Source: Clostridiales bacterium
GTDB lineage: Bacteria > Bacillota > Clostridia > Saccharofermentanales > Saccharofermentanaceae
NCBI GenBank assembly: GCA_017529925.1
Contig: JAFXMZ010000020.1
Location: 1 to 64,000, forward strand
DNA: 64,000 nt
Direction: 5' to 3'
Shown here: positions 8,178 through 17,058 of the stretch, in pieces
Layout: every line of letters begins with the position of its first letter
How positions within the stretch are numbered: position 1 is the stretch's first letter
Program-made: the position numbers and the translations under genes
The notes under the pieces: model-generated
The model's database searches: none
What the model was told of the DNA's origin: nothing
Seen by the model: the letters and a program-made list of their open reading frames with translations, nothing else

Positions 8178-9452
8178 TTATCTCCTGATGATCTCTTCTC
8201 TCTTGGGTCCCGTGGACACGATCGAGATGTGTACTCCGATCTCCTTTTCGATGAAGAGGACATAATCCTGAGCCTCCTTCGGAAGCTTGTCAAACTCCGT
8301 GATGCCCCTGATATCGCACTTCCAGCCGGGCATGTAGTCCCAGACGGGCTTGCATCTCTCGAGCTTCGTGGGATTAGGGAAGTCCTTCGTTACTTCGCCG
8401 TCGATCTCATAGCCGACACATACGGGGATCCTGTCGAGATATCCGAGGCAGTCGATTACCGTGAGGGCAACCTCAGTAGCGCCCTGAACGCGGCATCCGT
8501 ACCTTGAGGCAACTGCATCGAACCAGCCGACTCTTCTCGGCCTTCCCGTCGTTGCGCCGTACTCGCCCTTGTCGCCGCCCCTGTCACGGAGCTCCTTTGC
8601 CTCAGCCTCGTCGAGTATCTCGCTTACGAAAGCGCCCGCTCCGACTGCAGAGGAATATGCCTTTACGACCGTAACGATGTCCTTTATCTCATAGGGAGGG
8701 ATACCGGCACCGACTGCACCGTATCCTGCAAGAGTATGTGAAGATGTAACCATCGGATAGATACCGTGGTCGGGATCCTTCATGGATCCGAGCTGTCCTT
8801 CGAGAAGGATATTCTTTCCGGAGGCAAGAGCCTCGTGGATATATGCGGTCGTATCCGCAACATAAGGCCTGATCTCCTCAGCCCATGCCGAGACTTCCTC
8901 AAAGAGCTTGTCCGCGTCGATGGGATCCTTGTGATAGAGATTGACTACGAGTGTATTCTTGACCTCGAGGACTCTCCCGATCTTCTCTCTGAGATGCTCC
9001 TTATCGAAAAGCTCCGCAACCTGGAAGCCGATCTTCGCATACTTGTCCGAATAGAAAGGTGCGATACCCGACTTGGTGGAACCGAAAGCCTTTCCTCCGA
9101 GCCTCTCCTCCTCGAGCTGATCGAAAAGAACGTGATACGGCATTACGATCTGCGCCCTGTCGGATACCATGATCTGAGGCTTTAAGCCCTTGGACTTGAT
9201 GTCGTTCAGCTCCTCGATGAACTTGGGGATGTTGAGCGCAACACCGTTGCCGATGATGTTGACTATATTCTCATGGCACACGCCTGAAGGCATGAGATGA
9301 AGAGCAAATCTTCCGTGCTCGTTTATTATCGTGTGACCTGCATTCGCTCCGCCCTGAAAACGGATAACGACATCTGCTTCATTGGCGAGAAGATCGGTGA
9401 TCTTTCCCTTTCCTTCATCGCCCCAGTTTGCTCCGACAATTGCCTTGACCAT
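8178..9452 (-). CDS. purA: Adenylosuccinate synthase
   Basis: Joins IMP and aspartate using GTP to make adenylosuccinate, the first committed step to AMP. The 424 residues begin with the GTP-binding GDEGKGK loop at positions 11-17, followed by the QGGANAGHT block with the catalytic histidine. The GATTGRPRRVGWFD and STGPKREE motifs are also present. GGGAGG lies 8 bases before the ATG. Upstream (9453-9531), AT-rich sequence with TATATATATATT-like elements probably holds the promoter. Confidence 0.97.
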   Translation of the reverse strand: MVKAIVGANWGDEGKGKITDLLANEADVVIRFQGGANAGHTIINEHGRFALHLMPSGVCHENIVNIIGNGVALNIPKFIEELNDIKSKGLKPQIMVSDRAQIVMPYHVLFDQLEEERLGGKAFGSTKSGIAPFYSDKYAKIGFQVAELFDKEHLREKIGRVLEVKNTLVVNLYHKDPIDADKLFEEVSAWAEEIRPYVADTTAYIHEALASGKNILLEGQLGSMKDPDHGIYPMVTSSHTLAGYGAVGAGIPPYEIKDIVTVVKAYSSAVGAGAFVSEILDEAEAKELRDRGGDKGEYGATTGRPRRVGWFDAVASRYGCRVQGATEVALTVIDCLGYLDRIPVCVGYEIDGEVTKDFPNPTKLERCKPVWDYMPGWKCDIRGITEFDKLPKEAQDYVLFIEKEIGVHISIVSTGPKREEIIRR

Positions 9453-9531
9453 ATATGTGCCTCCCTGTAAGGTTACGTATCAACGGTTGACATTGTAATA
9501 TATATATATGCAAAAAACAAATCAAATTCGT

Positions 9532-10296
9532 TTATATCATTTGTTCTTTGCCGTTTTTTATGTAATCGAGCGCCGCCTTCTTTGCCGCCTGTTCCCCTGA
9601 ATCGTCAAGAGGAGGCAGGACATAATCACTTCCGTATCTGTTCTTCATCGCCCTCTCGATGAGCATATCGGTGATCTCCGGATTCTTGGGCAGGAGACTG
9701 CCGTGGGAATAGGTGCAGAAAGTATTCTTGTAGACTGCTCCCTCCCAGCCGTCGGTGCCGTTGTTTCCGTGTCCCTTGATGACCTTCATGAAAGGCTTTA
9801 TCCCCTCTCCGAGATATGTTCTTCCACTGTGGTTTTCAAAGCCGACGATGGTCGCTTTCGACCCGTCGTCCTTCTCGAATTCATATACCGTGTCATTGAT
9901 GAATCTTACCTTGTCGGCCTCTGTGTAAAGATCGAGCGCACCCAGGCATTCGAGCGTCTCTCCGGTATGCTCTTTGTAGTACTTTCCGAGCATCTGGTAA
10001 CCGCCGCAAATGCAGAGGAATACCTTGCCGTTCTCGATCATATCCCTGACAGTCTGTCCCTTGTCGTGAACGAGGTCATCCTTCATGATATTCTGCTCGC
10101 TGTCCTGTCCGCCTCCGAGGAAAGAGATATCCGTCTCATCCGCATCGAGCTTCGTTCCGATCGTGATCTGCTCGATGGTTACGTCGATGCCGCGAAGAGC
10201 CGCTCTCCTGTAGAGCGCGAGCACATTTCCCCTGTCACCATAAAGGTTAAGAAGATCGGGATAGAAATGACCTATGACCAGTTTCGTTTTTTCCAT
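9532..10296 (-). CDS. gatD: Lipid II isoglutaminyl synthase, glutaminase subunit GatD
   Basis: A 254-residue class I-like glutamine amidotransferase. It supplies ammonia to MurT for amidation of the D-glutamate of lipid II, giving D-isoglutamine in the peptidoglycan stem. The nucleophile is Cys97 in CICGGYQMLGK. The catalytic histidine is in TYSHGSLLPKNPE, and FENHSGRTYLG is characteristic of the CobB/CobQ-like GatD group. The gene starts 9 bases after murT on the same strand, as expected for the two subunits. Confidence 0.93.
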   Translation of the reverse strand: MEKTKLVIGHFYPDLLNLYGDRGNVLALYRRAALRGIDVTIEQITIGTKLDADETDISFLGGGQDSEQNIMKDDLVHDKGQTVRDMIENGKVFLCICGGYQMLGKYYKEHTGETLECLGALDLYTEADKVRFINDTVYEFEKDDGSKATIVGFENHSGRTYLGEGIKPFMKVIKGHGNNGTDGWEGAVYKNTFCTYSHGSLLPKNPEITDMLIERAMKNRYGSDYVLPPLDDSGEQAAKKAALDYIKNGKEQMI

Positions 10297-10305
10297 GATC
10301 TTCTC

Positions 10306-11733
10306 CTATTTCCAGAATTCCTTAAGTCCCAGTTCACGTACGAGTCCGGCCCTCAGCGAGAGCATTGCCGTATATGTCGGAAGGACATATACACAGCCGC
10401 CCTGCGGGCACTCATCGATCAGCTCTCTGAGTATATCTATGGCCTTGTCATTCGGTCCGGACCTTCCGACTTTAGCGCCTGCATATTCGAGCCTCAGCTT
10501 CATGTCGGCATACCTCTGTCCCGACACCGCGATGTTCGAAGGAAGGTCTTCCGCCTTGCTCTCAAAATCAACATCCCATATCCACGATACATCCTTGCCG
10601 TCCGCAAAGTTGCTCGACAGCAGCATCATAAGGGATGCCTTGTCATTGCTGTCGGCAATGAACGTGAGCGCACGGTCGAGACCGATGGGATTCTTGACGA
10701 GGAAGATACAGAGTTTCTTCCCGTCAATATCGATCTTTTCCATCCTTCCGAAAGCAGCACTGACATGGTCCTGGGACGCGCATGAACTCCTGAAGAGATC
10801 TGCATCCCCCTCCCTGCCCTTCAGTGCCTCCGTGAAGACGGTTACGGCCGATATCGCAGCACATGTATTGTAGAGATTATGGGTACCCGGAACTTTCTGT
10901 TTCATGTCGACTGTCGTGCCCGATAATGAGTCCCTGATCTTATATTCATAGTCGTCATTCGAAGGGCTCGTCCCGAGATCATAGATCACTTCGAATCTCG
11001 AGTCCGGACTTTTGAATCCGCAGGACGGACAGTAGAAGTCTCCCAAATGTCCGAACGAGTGCGCCCTGTACTCATATCTGACCTTGCAGACGGGGCAGAA
11101 AACGGCATCCGGTGAAGCCGGGATCACGCCTTTCCTGGGAGGATATTTCTCGTTATTTTCCTTCATCGAGACCTTGTCCATCCCGAAGAACACACACCTG
11201 TCCTCTATCCCGTCACCTATCGACGCCACGAGCGAATCATCGGCATTCAATATGACCTTCGCCCCTGTCTTCGCGATACCCGAAGCGATCAGATCCCTCG
11301 TATGGGTAAGCTCTCCGTATCTGTCGAGCTGGTCCCTGAAAAGGTTCGTGACAACACATACCTTCGGACCGAGGCTTTCCGCTATCTTCGCGAAAGCGGC
11401 CTCGTCGACCTCGAGGACATACATGTCATCCCCTCTTCCCTTCTCACATACGAGCGTCGTCGCGACTCCCGTCTGAAGGTTCGCTCCGGAGATATTGTTT
11501 ATGACATTTATCCCCATCGAGGAGATCATGTCGGAGATCATGTGAGCCGTGGTTGTCTTTCCGTTCGTACCCGTAACGGTAATGATATTCTTTCCCTCCG
11601 CCTTGCGGGAGATGATATCGGGGTCGATCTTAAGGGCGATCTTCCCCGGCAGGGTCGTCGCTCCTTTTCCCATCATCCTGAGTGCGGCTCTGACCGTTCT
11701 TGCAGCCAGACATGCTATCGAAGTCTTAATCAT
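10306..11733 (-). CDS. murT: Lipid II isoglutaminyl synthase, ligase subunit MurT
   Basis: A 475-residue Mur-ligase-family protein. The P-loop TGTNGKTTT lies at about residues 54-62, the Mur central domain follows, and the C-terminal DUF1727 region ends near residue 470. A four-cysteine zinc ribbon (CPVC about 25 residues before CPSC) inserted in the middle domain is the MurT hallmark. With GatD it amidates lipid II, which improves transpeptidase cross-linking. The start overlaps the end of the sortase gene by 8 bases, so sortase, murT and gatD form one operon. Confidence 0.93.
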   Translation of the reverse strand: MIKTSIACLAARTVRAALRMMGKGATTLPGKIALKIDPDIISRKAEGKNIITVTGTNGKTTTAHMISDMISSMGINVINNISGANLQTGVATTLVCEKGRGDDMYVLEVDEAAFAKIAESLGPKVCVVTNLFRDQLDRYGELTHTRDLIASGIAKTGAKVILNADDSLVASIGDGIEDRCVFFGMDKVSMKENNEKYPPRKGVIPASPDAVFCPVCKVRYEYRAHSFGHLGDFYCPSCGFKSPDSRFEVIYDLGTSPSNDDYEYKIRDSLSGTTVDMKQKVPGTHNLYNTCAAISAVTVFTEALKGREGDADLFRSSCASQDHVSAAFGRMEKIDIDGKKLCIFLVKNPIGLDRALTFIADSNDKASLMMLLSSNFADGKDVSWIWDVDFESKAEDLPSNIAVSGQRYADMKLRLEYAGAKVGRSGPNDKAIDILRELIDECPQGGCVYVLPTYTAMLSLRAGLVRELGLKEFWK

Positions 11734-12457
11734 CGTTCATGTGTCCTATGACAAGAAGTCTCTTCTTTCCCTGTTCCGTATAGGTGCAGGTGATGAGCGT
11801 GATCTGCTTCGTATCTGTGATATTTCCGGCAGCATTATCTATAAGCTCCGACGCATCTATCACCTTTATCTCATCACAGATATAGGTGAACTCCTTGCCT
11901 CCCTGTGTAGTGATCTTTATGGAATCTCCCTTCTTGACACGGTCCAGGTAATTGAACATCTTTCCTTCCTGTCTCATGTGATGGGCCATTATGGTGCAGT
12001 TTCCGACCTGACCCGGAAGGACTGAACCCGGAAGATGGCCTGCGCCGTAGCGGAGGGATATCTGGGTTGCCTCATCCCATATCGGAAGATGGATACCGAC
12101 TGATTCGACATCGATGATCCCTATGCATGTGAGAGTAACATAATCGGGGAGCGCTTCCTGGGCTTCCTCGAGTTCCTTCTTCATAGCCTCTATATCTTCG
12201 TCGGAACCGTAAAAATCGTATTCCTCACCGTTGACCTCAAGACCATCCTTGGGAACAACGAAAGTCATCTCTACATCCTCGAATTCGATCTGCTCCTCCA
12301 CCTGTCTGGTGATCTCATCGACCTTTTTATTCCTGATGTGGTTCTTGATCGGATCGACGAGAAGGAGAGCAACTCCGCCGATCAGAAAGAGTATAGCCAC
12401 GATAAGGAGTATCTTATCTCCCTTAGACTTCTTCCTCTTTTCCGGATTTTTATTCAT
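11726..12457 (-). CDS. Sortase, membrane-anchored transpeptidase
   Basis: 243 residues. A Lys-rich cytoplasmic tail and one helix (about 15-34) anchor the protein. The extracytoplasmic beta-barrel has the sortase triad: His159/160 in MAHHMR, Cys224 in TLITC and Arg233 in KKRLLV. The TLxTC signature fits class A/D-type housekeeping or pilus sortases rather than class B. GGAGGGG precedes the ATG. It is the first gene of the sortase-murT-gatD operon and diverges from dnaA. No LPxTG substrate gene was recognised in this window. Confidence 0.88.
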   Translation of the reverse strand: MNKNPEKRKKSKGDKILLIVAILFLIGGVALLLVDPIKNHIRNKKVDEITRQVEEQIEFEDVEMTFVVPKDGLEVNGEEYDFYGSDEDIEAMKKELEEAQEALPDYVTLTCIGIIDVESVGIHLPIWDEATQISLRYGAGHLPGSVLPGQVGNCTIMAHHMRQEGKMFNYLDRVKKGDSIKITTQGGKEFTYICDEIKVIDASELIDNAAGNITDTKQITLITCTYTEQGKKRLLVIGHMNDD

Positions 12458-12558
12458 CTGTTCCCCTCCGAAAGGATCTTTTTCGTAAATTACACCTTAT
12501 TATAAATCAAATCTGTGCTATTATGTATGTAATTTTCTTTGCAGAGGGGTGGCTTGAA

Positions 12559-13902
12559 TTGAATTCAGATCTGTGGAAAAAGGCTCTTTCACTTCTTAAG
12601 TACGATCCGAGCATGGATGACGTGATCTATGAGTCAATGCTCGACTACGTCGAACCCGTACACCTGAATAATGATGTACTGGTTCTGTCCTGCAGGGATG
12701 AGTTTTCGCTCAACATCGTAAAGAACAGGGAGATCTCTACCGCCGTAAAGAATGCCGTATCGCATGTTGCGGGAAAGGATATCACCGTTAATTTCATACT
12801 TAAGGGAGACGACAAGGCACTTGTCTCCTCCACTATCCCTTTCGCCAAGAGAAATGATGACAGCAAGCCTTCATCCTATTCCCCCATCGGGCTGAGTCCC
12901 GACTATACCTTCGATAATTTTATCGTAGGAGAATGCAACAGGTTTGCTCACGCGACCGCTGTATCCGTAGCGAACCATCCGGGCCTTTCGCAGCGCAATC
13001 CTTTCTATATCTGGGGTAACTCCGGACTCGGAAAGACGCACCTCATGAAGGCTATAGGTTACTTCATCACACAGAATTTCAAGGATAAGACAGTACTCTA
13101 CAATACATGTGAGGAGTTTACGAATTCATTTGTCGCATGCAGCAGAGCCAGCGGGAATTATGAGGATTTCAGGAACAAATACAGGAATGTCGACGTACTC
13201 CTTATCGACGATATCCAGTTCATCATCGGAAAAGAAGGAACACAGATCGAATTCTTTAACACTTTCGATTCGCTCATAAGCTCGGGAAAGCAGATCGTAA
13301 TAACGAGCGACAAGGCTCCGAAGAACCTGACTGAGCTCGATTCAAGGTTTACGTCGAGATTTACGAACGGAATGATAATGGATATCCAGCCGCCGGATTT
13401 TGAGACGCGCAAGGCTATCCTCATGAATAAGATAGAAAGAGACGGGATAATCCTTGATGACGATATAGTCAACTATATCTGTGAGAACGTTACCCAGAAC
13501 ATAAGGGATCTTAACGGCGCCTACAATATCGTCAGTTCTTATTACGTTCTTTCCAACGGAGACCTGACCCTTGAGACAGTACAGGCAAAACTTGCCTCCA
13601 TCATCTCACCCGGCGCAAATAAGACCATTACCGTTGAGATGATAGTTGATATGGTATCGAGATATTATTCCGTATCTCCCGACAATATGATGTCATCCAA
13701 GAGAAATGCCGAGATATTCAAGCCGAGATCCGTAGCGATGTACATCTGCAGGGATCTTCTGGATATGCAGTATAAGAAGATAGGCGAGAATTTCGGAGGC
13801 AAGACACATACGACCGTTATGCATGCCCTTGAGAAAGTCGAGAACGATCCTGATCTCATGGGTGATGTAAAACATATCGAAAAGAAGCTGTCGGATTCCT
13901 GA
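12559..13902 (+). CDS. dnaA: Chromosomal replication initiator DnaA
   Basis: Binds the origin and opens it in an ATP-dependent way. The TTG at 12559 is chosen because GAGGGGTGG lies 6-8 bases before it and it gives the standard N-terminus NSDLWKKALSLL (447 residues). The ATG at 12523 would add 12 unlikely residues. Domain I spans about 1-80, then a linker, then the AAA+ domain with Walker A GNSGLGKTH near residue 151 and Walker B LLIDDIQF near 213. The C-terminal DNA-binding domain carries GGKTHTTVMHA, a variant of the usual GGRDHTTV signature. The first gene of the rightward block. Confidence 0.97.
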   Translation: MNSDLWKKALSLLKYDPSMDDVIYESMLDYVEPVHLNNDVLVLSCRDEFSLNIVKNREISTAVKNAVSHVAGKDITVNFILKGDDKALVSSTIPFAKRNDDSKPSSYSPIGLSPDYTFDNFIVGECNRFAHATAVSVANHPGLSQRNPFYIWGNSGLGKTHLMKAIGYFITQNFKDKTVLYNTCEEFTNSFVACSRASGNYEDFRNKYRNVDVLLIDDIQFIIGKEGTQIEFFNTFDSLISSGKQIVITSDKAPKNLTELDSRFTSRFTNGMIMDIQPPDFETRKAILMNKIERDGIILDDDIVNYICENVTQNIRDLNGAYNIVSSYYVLSNGDLTLETVQAKLASIISPGANKTITVEMIVDMVSRYYSVSPDNMMSSKRNAEIFKPRSVAMYICRDLLDMQYKKIGENFGGKTHTTVMHALEKVENDPDLMGDVKHIEKKLSDS

Positions 13903-13933
13903 TATAGACATTCCCTGTTCATATGTCTATATC
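13901..13933. repeat. 11-bp inverted repeat after dnaA
   Basis: GATATAGACAT (13901-13911) and its exact complement ATGTCTATATC (13923-13933) flank an 11-base loop. The first arm overlaps the dnaA stop codon. A third copy, GATATAGACAC, lies at 14015-14025. There is no T-run, so it is not a standard terminator. It may be a protein-binding site within the origin. Confidence 0.7.
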
Positions 13934-14237
13934 TCCGTGTAGATATCATGTAGACCGGTTGTCAATAACTTTTGACTGTTGAAAAGACACACCTTATAAA
14001 CACCTGAAAATGCTGATATAGACACAAAAATAACATTGTTAAATGATGTATTTCAGGGCTCCCGCAGCACTTTTGAACATTTTATTCACGGCGTAATAAT
14101 AAGATAACTTTGACAAATAAATGAATATATCCTCCCTCTTTTTTTGCCCGAGGATTCATTTTTATCTGTATTTTTCGCGTATTTTTTATTATAATGACAG
14201 ATAGCGTATTTATTTAAGTGAAAGGATATTCTGTCAG
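13903..14237. other. Candidate replication origin (dnaA-dnaN spacer)
   Basis: 335 bases without a gene between dnaA and dnaN, a usual oriC location in Firmicutes. It contains loose DnaA-box-like 9-mers, each two mismatches from TTATCCACA (TTATAAACA at 13994-14002, TTATTCACG at 14082-14090, and TGTTGAAAA at 13977-13985 on the reverse strand). It also contains the GATATAGACA repeats, the TAACATTGTTA palindrome, and a very T-rich tract at about 14130-14200 that could be the unwinding element. No perfect DnaA box was found. The gene-direction switch at 12.46/12.52 kb supports an origin close by. Confidence 0.55.
14031..14041. promoter_or_regulatory. TAACATTGTTA palindrome upstream of dnaN
   Basis: A perfect 5-1-5 palindrome, extended to TAACATTGTTAAAT. 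The same 14-mer occurs just upstream of gyrB (17027), and the core recurs in a longer palindrome upstream of nrdD (39652-39670). The binding protein is unknown. Confidence 0.5.
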
Positions 14238-15347
14238 ATGAAATTCAATTGCCATAAGTCGGATCTTATAGATTCCATATCGATAGTCCAGAAAGCTATC
14301 AAGTCTAATTCCGCCGTTCAGATACTTGACGGTATCCTTATCCAGGCAGAGGACGGTAAGGTAAAGCTCACAGGTTATGATCTGGAGACAGGTATAGAAG
14401 CTGATCTCATGTCTGATATAACGGAAGACGGTTCTGTAGTCATCAATTCCAAGATCTTCGGTGAGATTGTAAAGAAGCTTCCTGAAGAGATGATAACGAT
14501 CTCTACGGATGAGAGAAATCACATGACCATCACATCCGGTTCTGCGAGATTTAATATCAAGGGTTCTTCTTCCGAGTCTTATCCCAAGATCCCGATAATC
14601 GAGACGGATAATAAGATAACGATCTCCCAGAAGATACTCAAGAATATGATCAATCATACTATCTTTGCAGTATCGAAGGATGACACGAGACAGTCCCTTA
14701 CGGGATGCTGCCTTGAGAGTGACGGTTCAACTGTTACTATGGTAGCCATCGACGGATTCAGGATGGCATTGAGGAGAGAGAGCGTCGGAAGCGAATTTCC
14801 CGAGATGAACTTTATCATTCCCGGTAAGGCTCTTTCCGAGTCAGCTAAGATATTTGACGGAGAGAATGACGATAACGAGGTAATAATCTATTCCTCCTCA
14901 AATCATCTCCTTTTCGATATCGGTCATGTAAGGATCGTATCCAGGCTCATCCAGGGATCATTTGTTGCATATAATTCAATTATCCAGAAGAATCCCAAGA
15001 GCATCATGACAGTCAACAGGAAGGATCTTCTCGATTCAGTTGAGAGAGCTGCCCTTATAATCATGACTGACGAGAGAAGATGTCCCGTTCAGCTCACGAT
15101 GTCGGACAATACGACGATGCTCGTTACAGCCGATACTGAGATGGGTGATCTCAAGGAGAATGTTGATGTTACCGTAGAAGGTGATCTCGTAGATATCGAC
15201 CTTAATTCAAGATATCTTATTGATGCCCTCAAGAATATCGACGATGACGAAGTCAGGATCGAGTTCAACGGAAGTCAGGGACCCTGCATCATCGTTCCTG
15301 TCGAGGGTAACGGATATGTATATCTGATCCTCCCTATCAGACGCTGA
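14238..15347 (+). CDS. dnaN: DNA polymerase III beta subunit (sliding clamp)
   Basis: The 369-residue ring clamp that tethers the replicative polymerase to DNA. The three clamp domains are recognisable, starting with MKFNCHKSDLIDSISIVQKAI and ending with the conserved C-terminal strand VYLILPIRR, where MPVRL is usual. The start has GAAAGGA upstream. It lies between the candidate origin and recF, the standard Firmicute order. Its length is normal and nothing looks disrupted. Confidence 0.96.
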   Translation: MKFNCHKSDLIDSISIVQKAIKSNSAVQILDGILIQAEDGKVKLTGYDLETGIEADLMSDITEDGSVVINSKIFGEIVKKLPEEMITISTDERNHMTITSGSARFNIKGSSSESYPKIPIIETDNKITISQKILKNMINHTIFAVSKDDTRQSLTGCCLESDGSTVTMVAIDGFRMALRRESVGSEFPEMNFIIPGKALSESAKIFDGENDDNEVIIYSSSNHLLFDIGHVRIVSRLIQGSFVAYNSIIQKNPKSIMTVNRKDLLDSVERAALIIMTDERRCPVQLTMSDNTTMLVTADTEMGDLKENVDVTVEGDLVDIDLNSRYLIDALKNIDDDEVRIEFNGSQGPCIIVPVEGNGYVYLILPIRR

Positions 15348-15356
15348 TAATGAAGG

Positions 15357-16604
15357 ATGCATATTGAGCATATCTCGCTTAAGGATTTCAGAAATTACGG
15401 AAGGCTTGACCTCGATGTCGGGCCTTCCGTCAATATTGTGTACGGAAATAATGCCCAGGGAAAGACAAATCTCATAGAAGCCATAAATATCTGTTCATCC
15501 GTCACCGGACACAGAACTTCCAGAGACAGGGATCTTATCAGGTTCGGAAGCGACGGATATGAGATAAGGATGACCTGTTTTGATGAGGAATATAAGTCTG
15601 AAACGGAGCTGTTTGCCGGTTTTTATGTTTCTGATAACGGTATTTCTTCATCAGGCAGCGTAAGAAGAGTTCTTAAGCATGACGGTATGAAGATAGACCG
15701 TATATCCGATTATATCGGCATTTGTAACACTGTTATATTTGCACCTGAAGACTTAAATCTCATCAAGGGGGCGCCTTCCGGCAGGAGAAAGTTCTTCAAT
15801 CTCATGATCAGCAAGATATCTCCCTCCTACTACGATATCCTCAGCAGGACGAACAGGCTCATCAACCAGAAGAATGCTTCACTGAAGGAACTTAAGGGTG
15901 ACGTATATTCGATAAATGACACTGTCTTTGATTTCTGGGACTTTTCGCTGTCGGATCTGTCGGCCGAGATGATCCTCATGAGATACCGTTTTGCCCTCCT
16001 TCTTGCAGAGAAAGCTAAAGCTCATCACGGCAGGATATCATCAGGTAAGGAAGATCTCGAGATCACATATAATACCGTAACGGGCGTAAATGAGCTTCTG
16101 GGACGTTTCTTTGATGAAGAGACCAAACTACACGCATTTATGGATGGAAGCCTTTCAGAGGCAAATCTGAGCGTTTTAAGGCATGATCTGAGCGAGCATC
16201 TCCTTGCCAAGTTCAGACAGACACGTAAAACGGACGTTATGAAGGGTATTTCGACTACAGGTATCCACAGGGATGACCTTGAGATAAAGCTGGGTGGTCT
16301 TCCCATGAGACTCTACTCGTCCCAGGGACAGCAGAGATCTGCAGCTCTTTCCCTTAAACTGTCGGAGCTGGATATGATCAGGGATATAACAGGATCATCT
16401 CCCGTGCTGCTCCTGGATGACGTATTCTCGGAACTTGACGCGACAAGGAGAAAGAGCCTTCTGGAGAGCATCAGGGATGCGCAGATATTCGTTACATGTA
16501 CCGATAAGGATGATGCCGGGATGAACATCTCTCCTGACCTTATGGACACTGACAAGGATATAAGGTTCTTCCACGTGGAGTCCGGAAGCATAATATCCGG
16601 CTGA
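15357..16604 (+). CDS. recF: DNA replication and repair protein RecF
   Basis: A 415-residue SMC-like ATPase that loads RecA at single-stranded gaps. Walker A is GNNAQGKTNL near residue 30, the ABC signature region SSQGQQRSAALSLKL lies near 322, and Walker B is PVLLLDDVFSELD near 347. It starts 10 bases after dnaN with only a weak GAAGG site, so translation is probably coupled. The S4-domain gene yaaA, often found between dnaN and recF, is absent here. Confidence 0.96.
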   Translation: MHIEHISLKDFRNYGRLDLDVGPSVNIVYGNNAQGKTNLIEAINICSSVTGHRTSRDRDLIRFGSDGYEIRMTCFDEEYKSETELFAGFYVSDNGISSSGSVRRVLKHDGMKIDRISDYIGICNTVIFAPEDLNLIKGAPSGRRKFFNLMISKISPSYYDILSRTNRLINQKNASLKELKGDVYSINDTVFDFWDFSLSDLSAEMILMRYRFALLLAEKAKAHHGRISSGKEDLEITYNTVTGVNELLGRFFDEETKLHAFMDGSLSEANLSVLRHDLSEHLLAKFRQTRKTDVMKGISTTGIHRDDLEIKLGGLPMRLYSSQGQQRSAALSLKLSELDMIRDITGSSPVLLLDDVFSELDATRRKSLLESIRDAQIFVTCTDKDDAGMNISPDLMDTDKDIRFFHVESGSIISG

Positions 16605-16694
16605 TAAGGATCCATATGGTCAAAAACACCATAAAGACAGCTCTGAAAAGGCTGAAATCAGCGAAATTTCCTTATTATAATAAGCATATTATGT

Positions 16695-16700
16695 TATAAT
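16695..16700 (+). promoter_or_regulatory. Probable -10 element for remB-gyrB
   Basis: A perfect TATAAT lies in the AT-rich gap between recF and remB. The best -35 at 17-bp spacing is only TTATTA (672-677), so strength is uncertain. About 130 bases separate recF from remB, which suits a separate promoter here. Confidence 0.4.
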
Positions 16701-16733
16701 ATATGCGTTAAGATTTGAGTTCGGGAAAGGAGT

Positions 16734-17021
16734 ATGCCGATGTATATCCATCTCGGCGGAGATGTCTCCGTTACGGATGATTCCGTCATAACGGTGATCA
16801 GTCTCGAGACAGCCTCTCCCTCTCATACAGATCTGACCTCTTTCATATCCGGTGAGGACGAAGAGAACAGGCTTCAATACCTGACTGAGGACATCCCGAA
16901 GTCGGTCGTGGTGACAAAAGAGAGAACATATATGTCTCCTATGTCATCTTCGGTGTTGAGAAAGCGCCTGGACCGCGTGATTACAGGGCTTTATGACTTT
17001 GAGGAGCAGCAGGATAAGTAA
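16734..17021 (+). CDS. remB: RemB-like DUF370 regulator
   Basis: A 95-residue protein of the RemA/RemB (DUF370) family: YIHLGGDVSVTDDSVITVI at the start and KSVVVTKERTYMSPMSSSVLRKRL in the middle. In Bacillus, RemA is a DNA-binding matrix-gene activator, and RemB sits beside gyrB as here. The exact role of RemB is less clear. Two in-frame ATGs (16734, 16740) follow AAAGGAG, and the second has better spacing. It is followed after 37 bases by gyrB, probably on the same transcript. Confidence 0.85.
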   Translation: MPMYIHLGGDVSVTDDSVITVISLETASPSHTDLTSFISGEDEENRLQYLTEDIPKSVVVTKERTYMSPMSSSVLRKRLDRVITGLYDFEEQQDK

Positions 17022-17026
17022 AAAAG

Positions 17027-17037
17027 TAACATTGTTA
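17027..17037. promoter_or_regulatory. TAACATTGTTA palindrome upstream of gyrB
   Basis: The same 14-base sequence as in the dnaA-dnaN spacer (TAACATTGTTAAAT). It is placed between the remB stop and the gyrB ribosome binding site, 22 bases before the gyrB start. A protein bound here could block elongation or translation of gyrB. Confidence 0.5.
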
Positions 17038-17058
17038 AATTAAGGAGAAACGGCAAAA

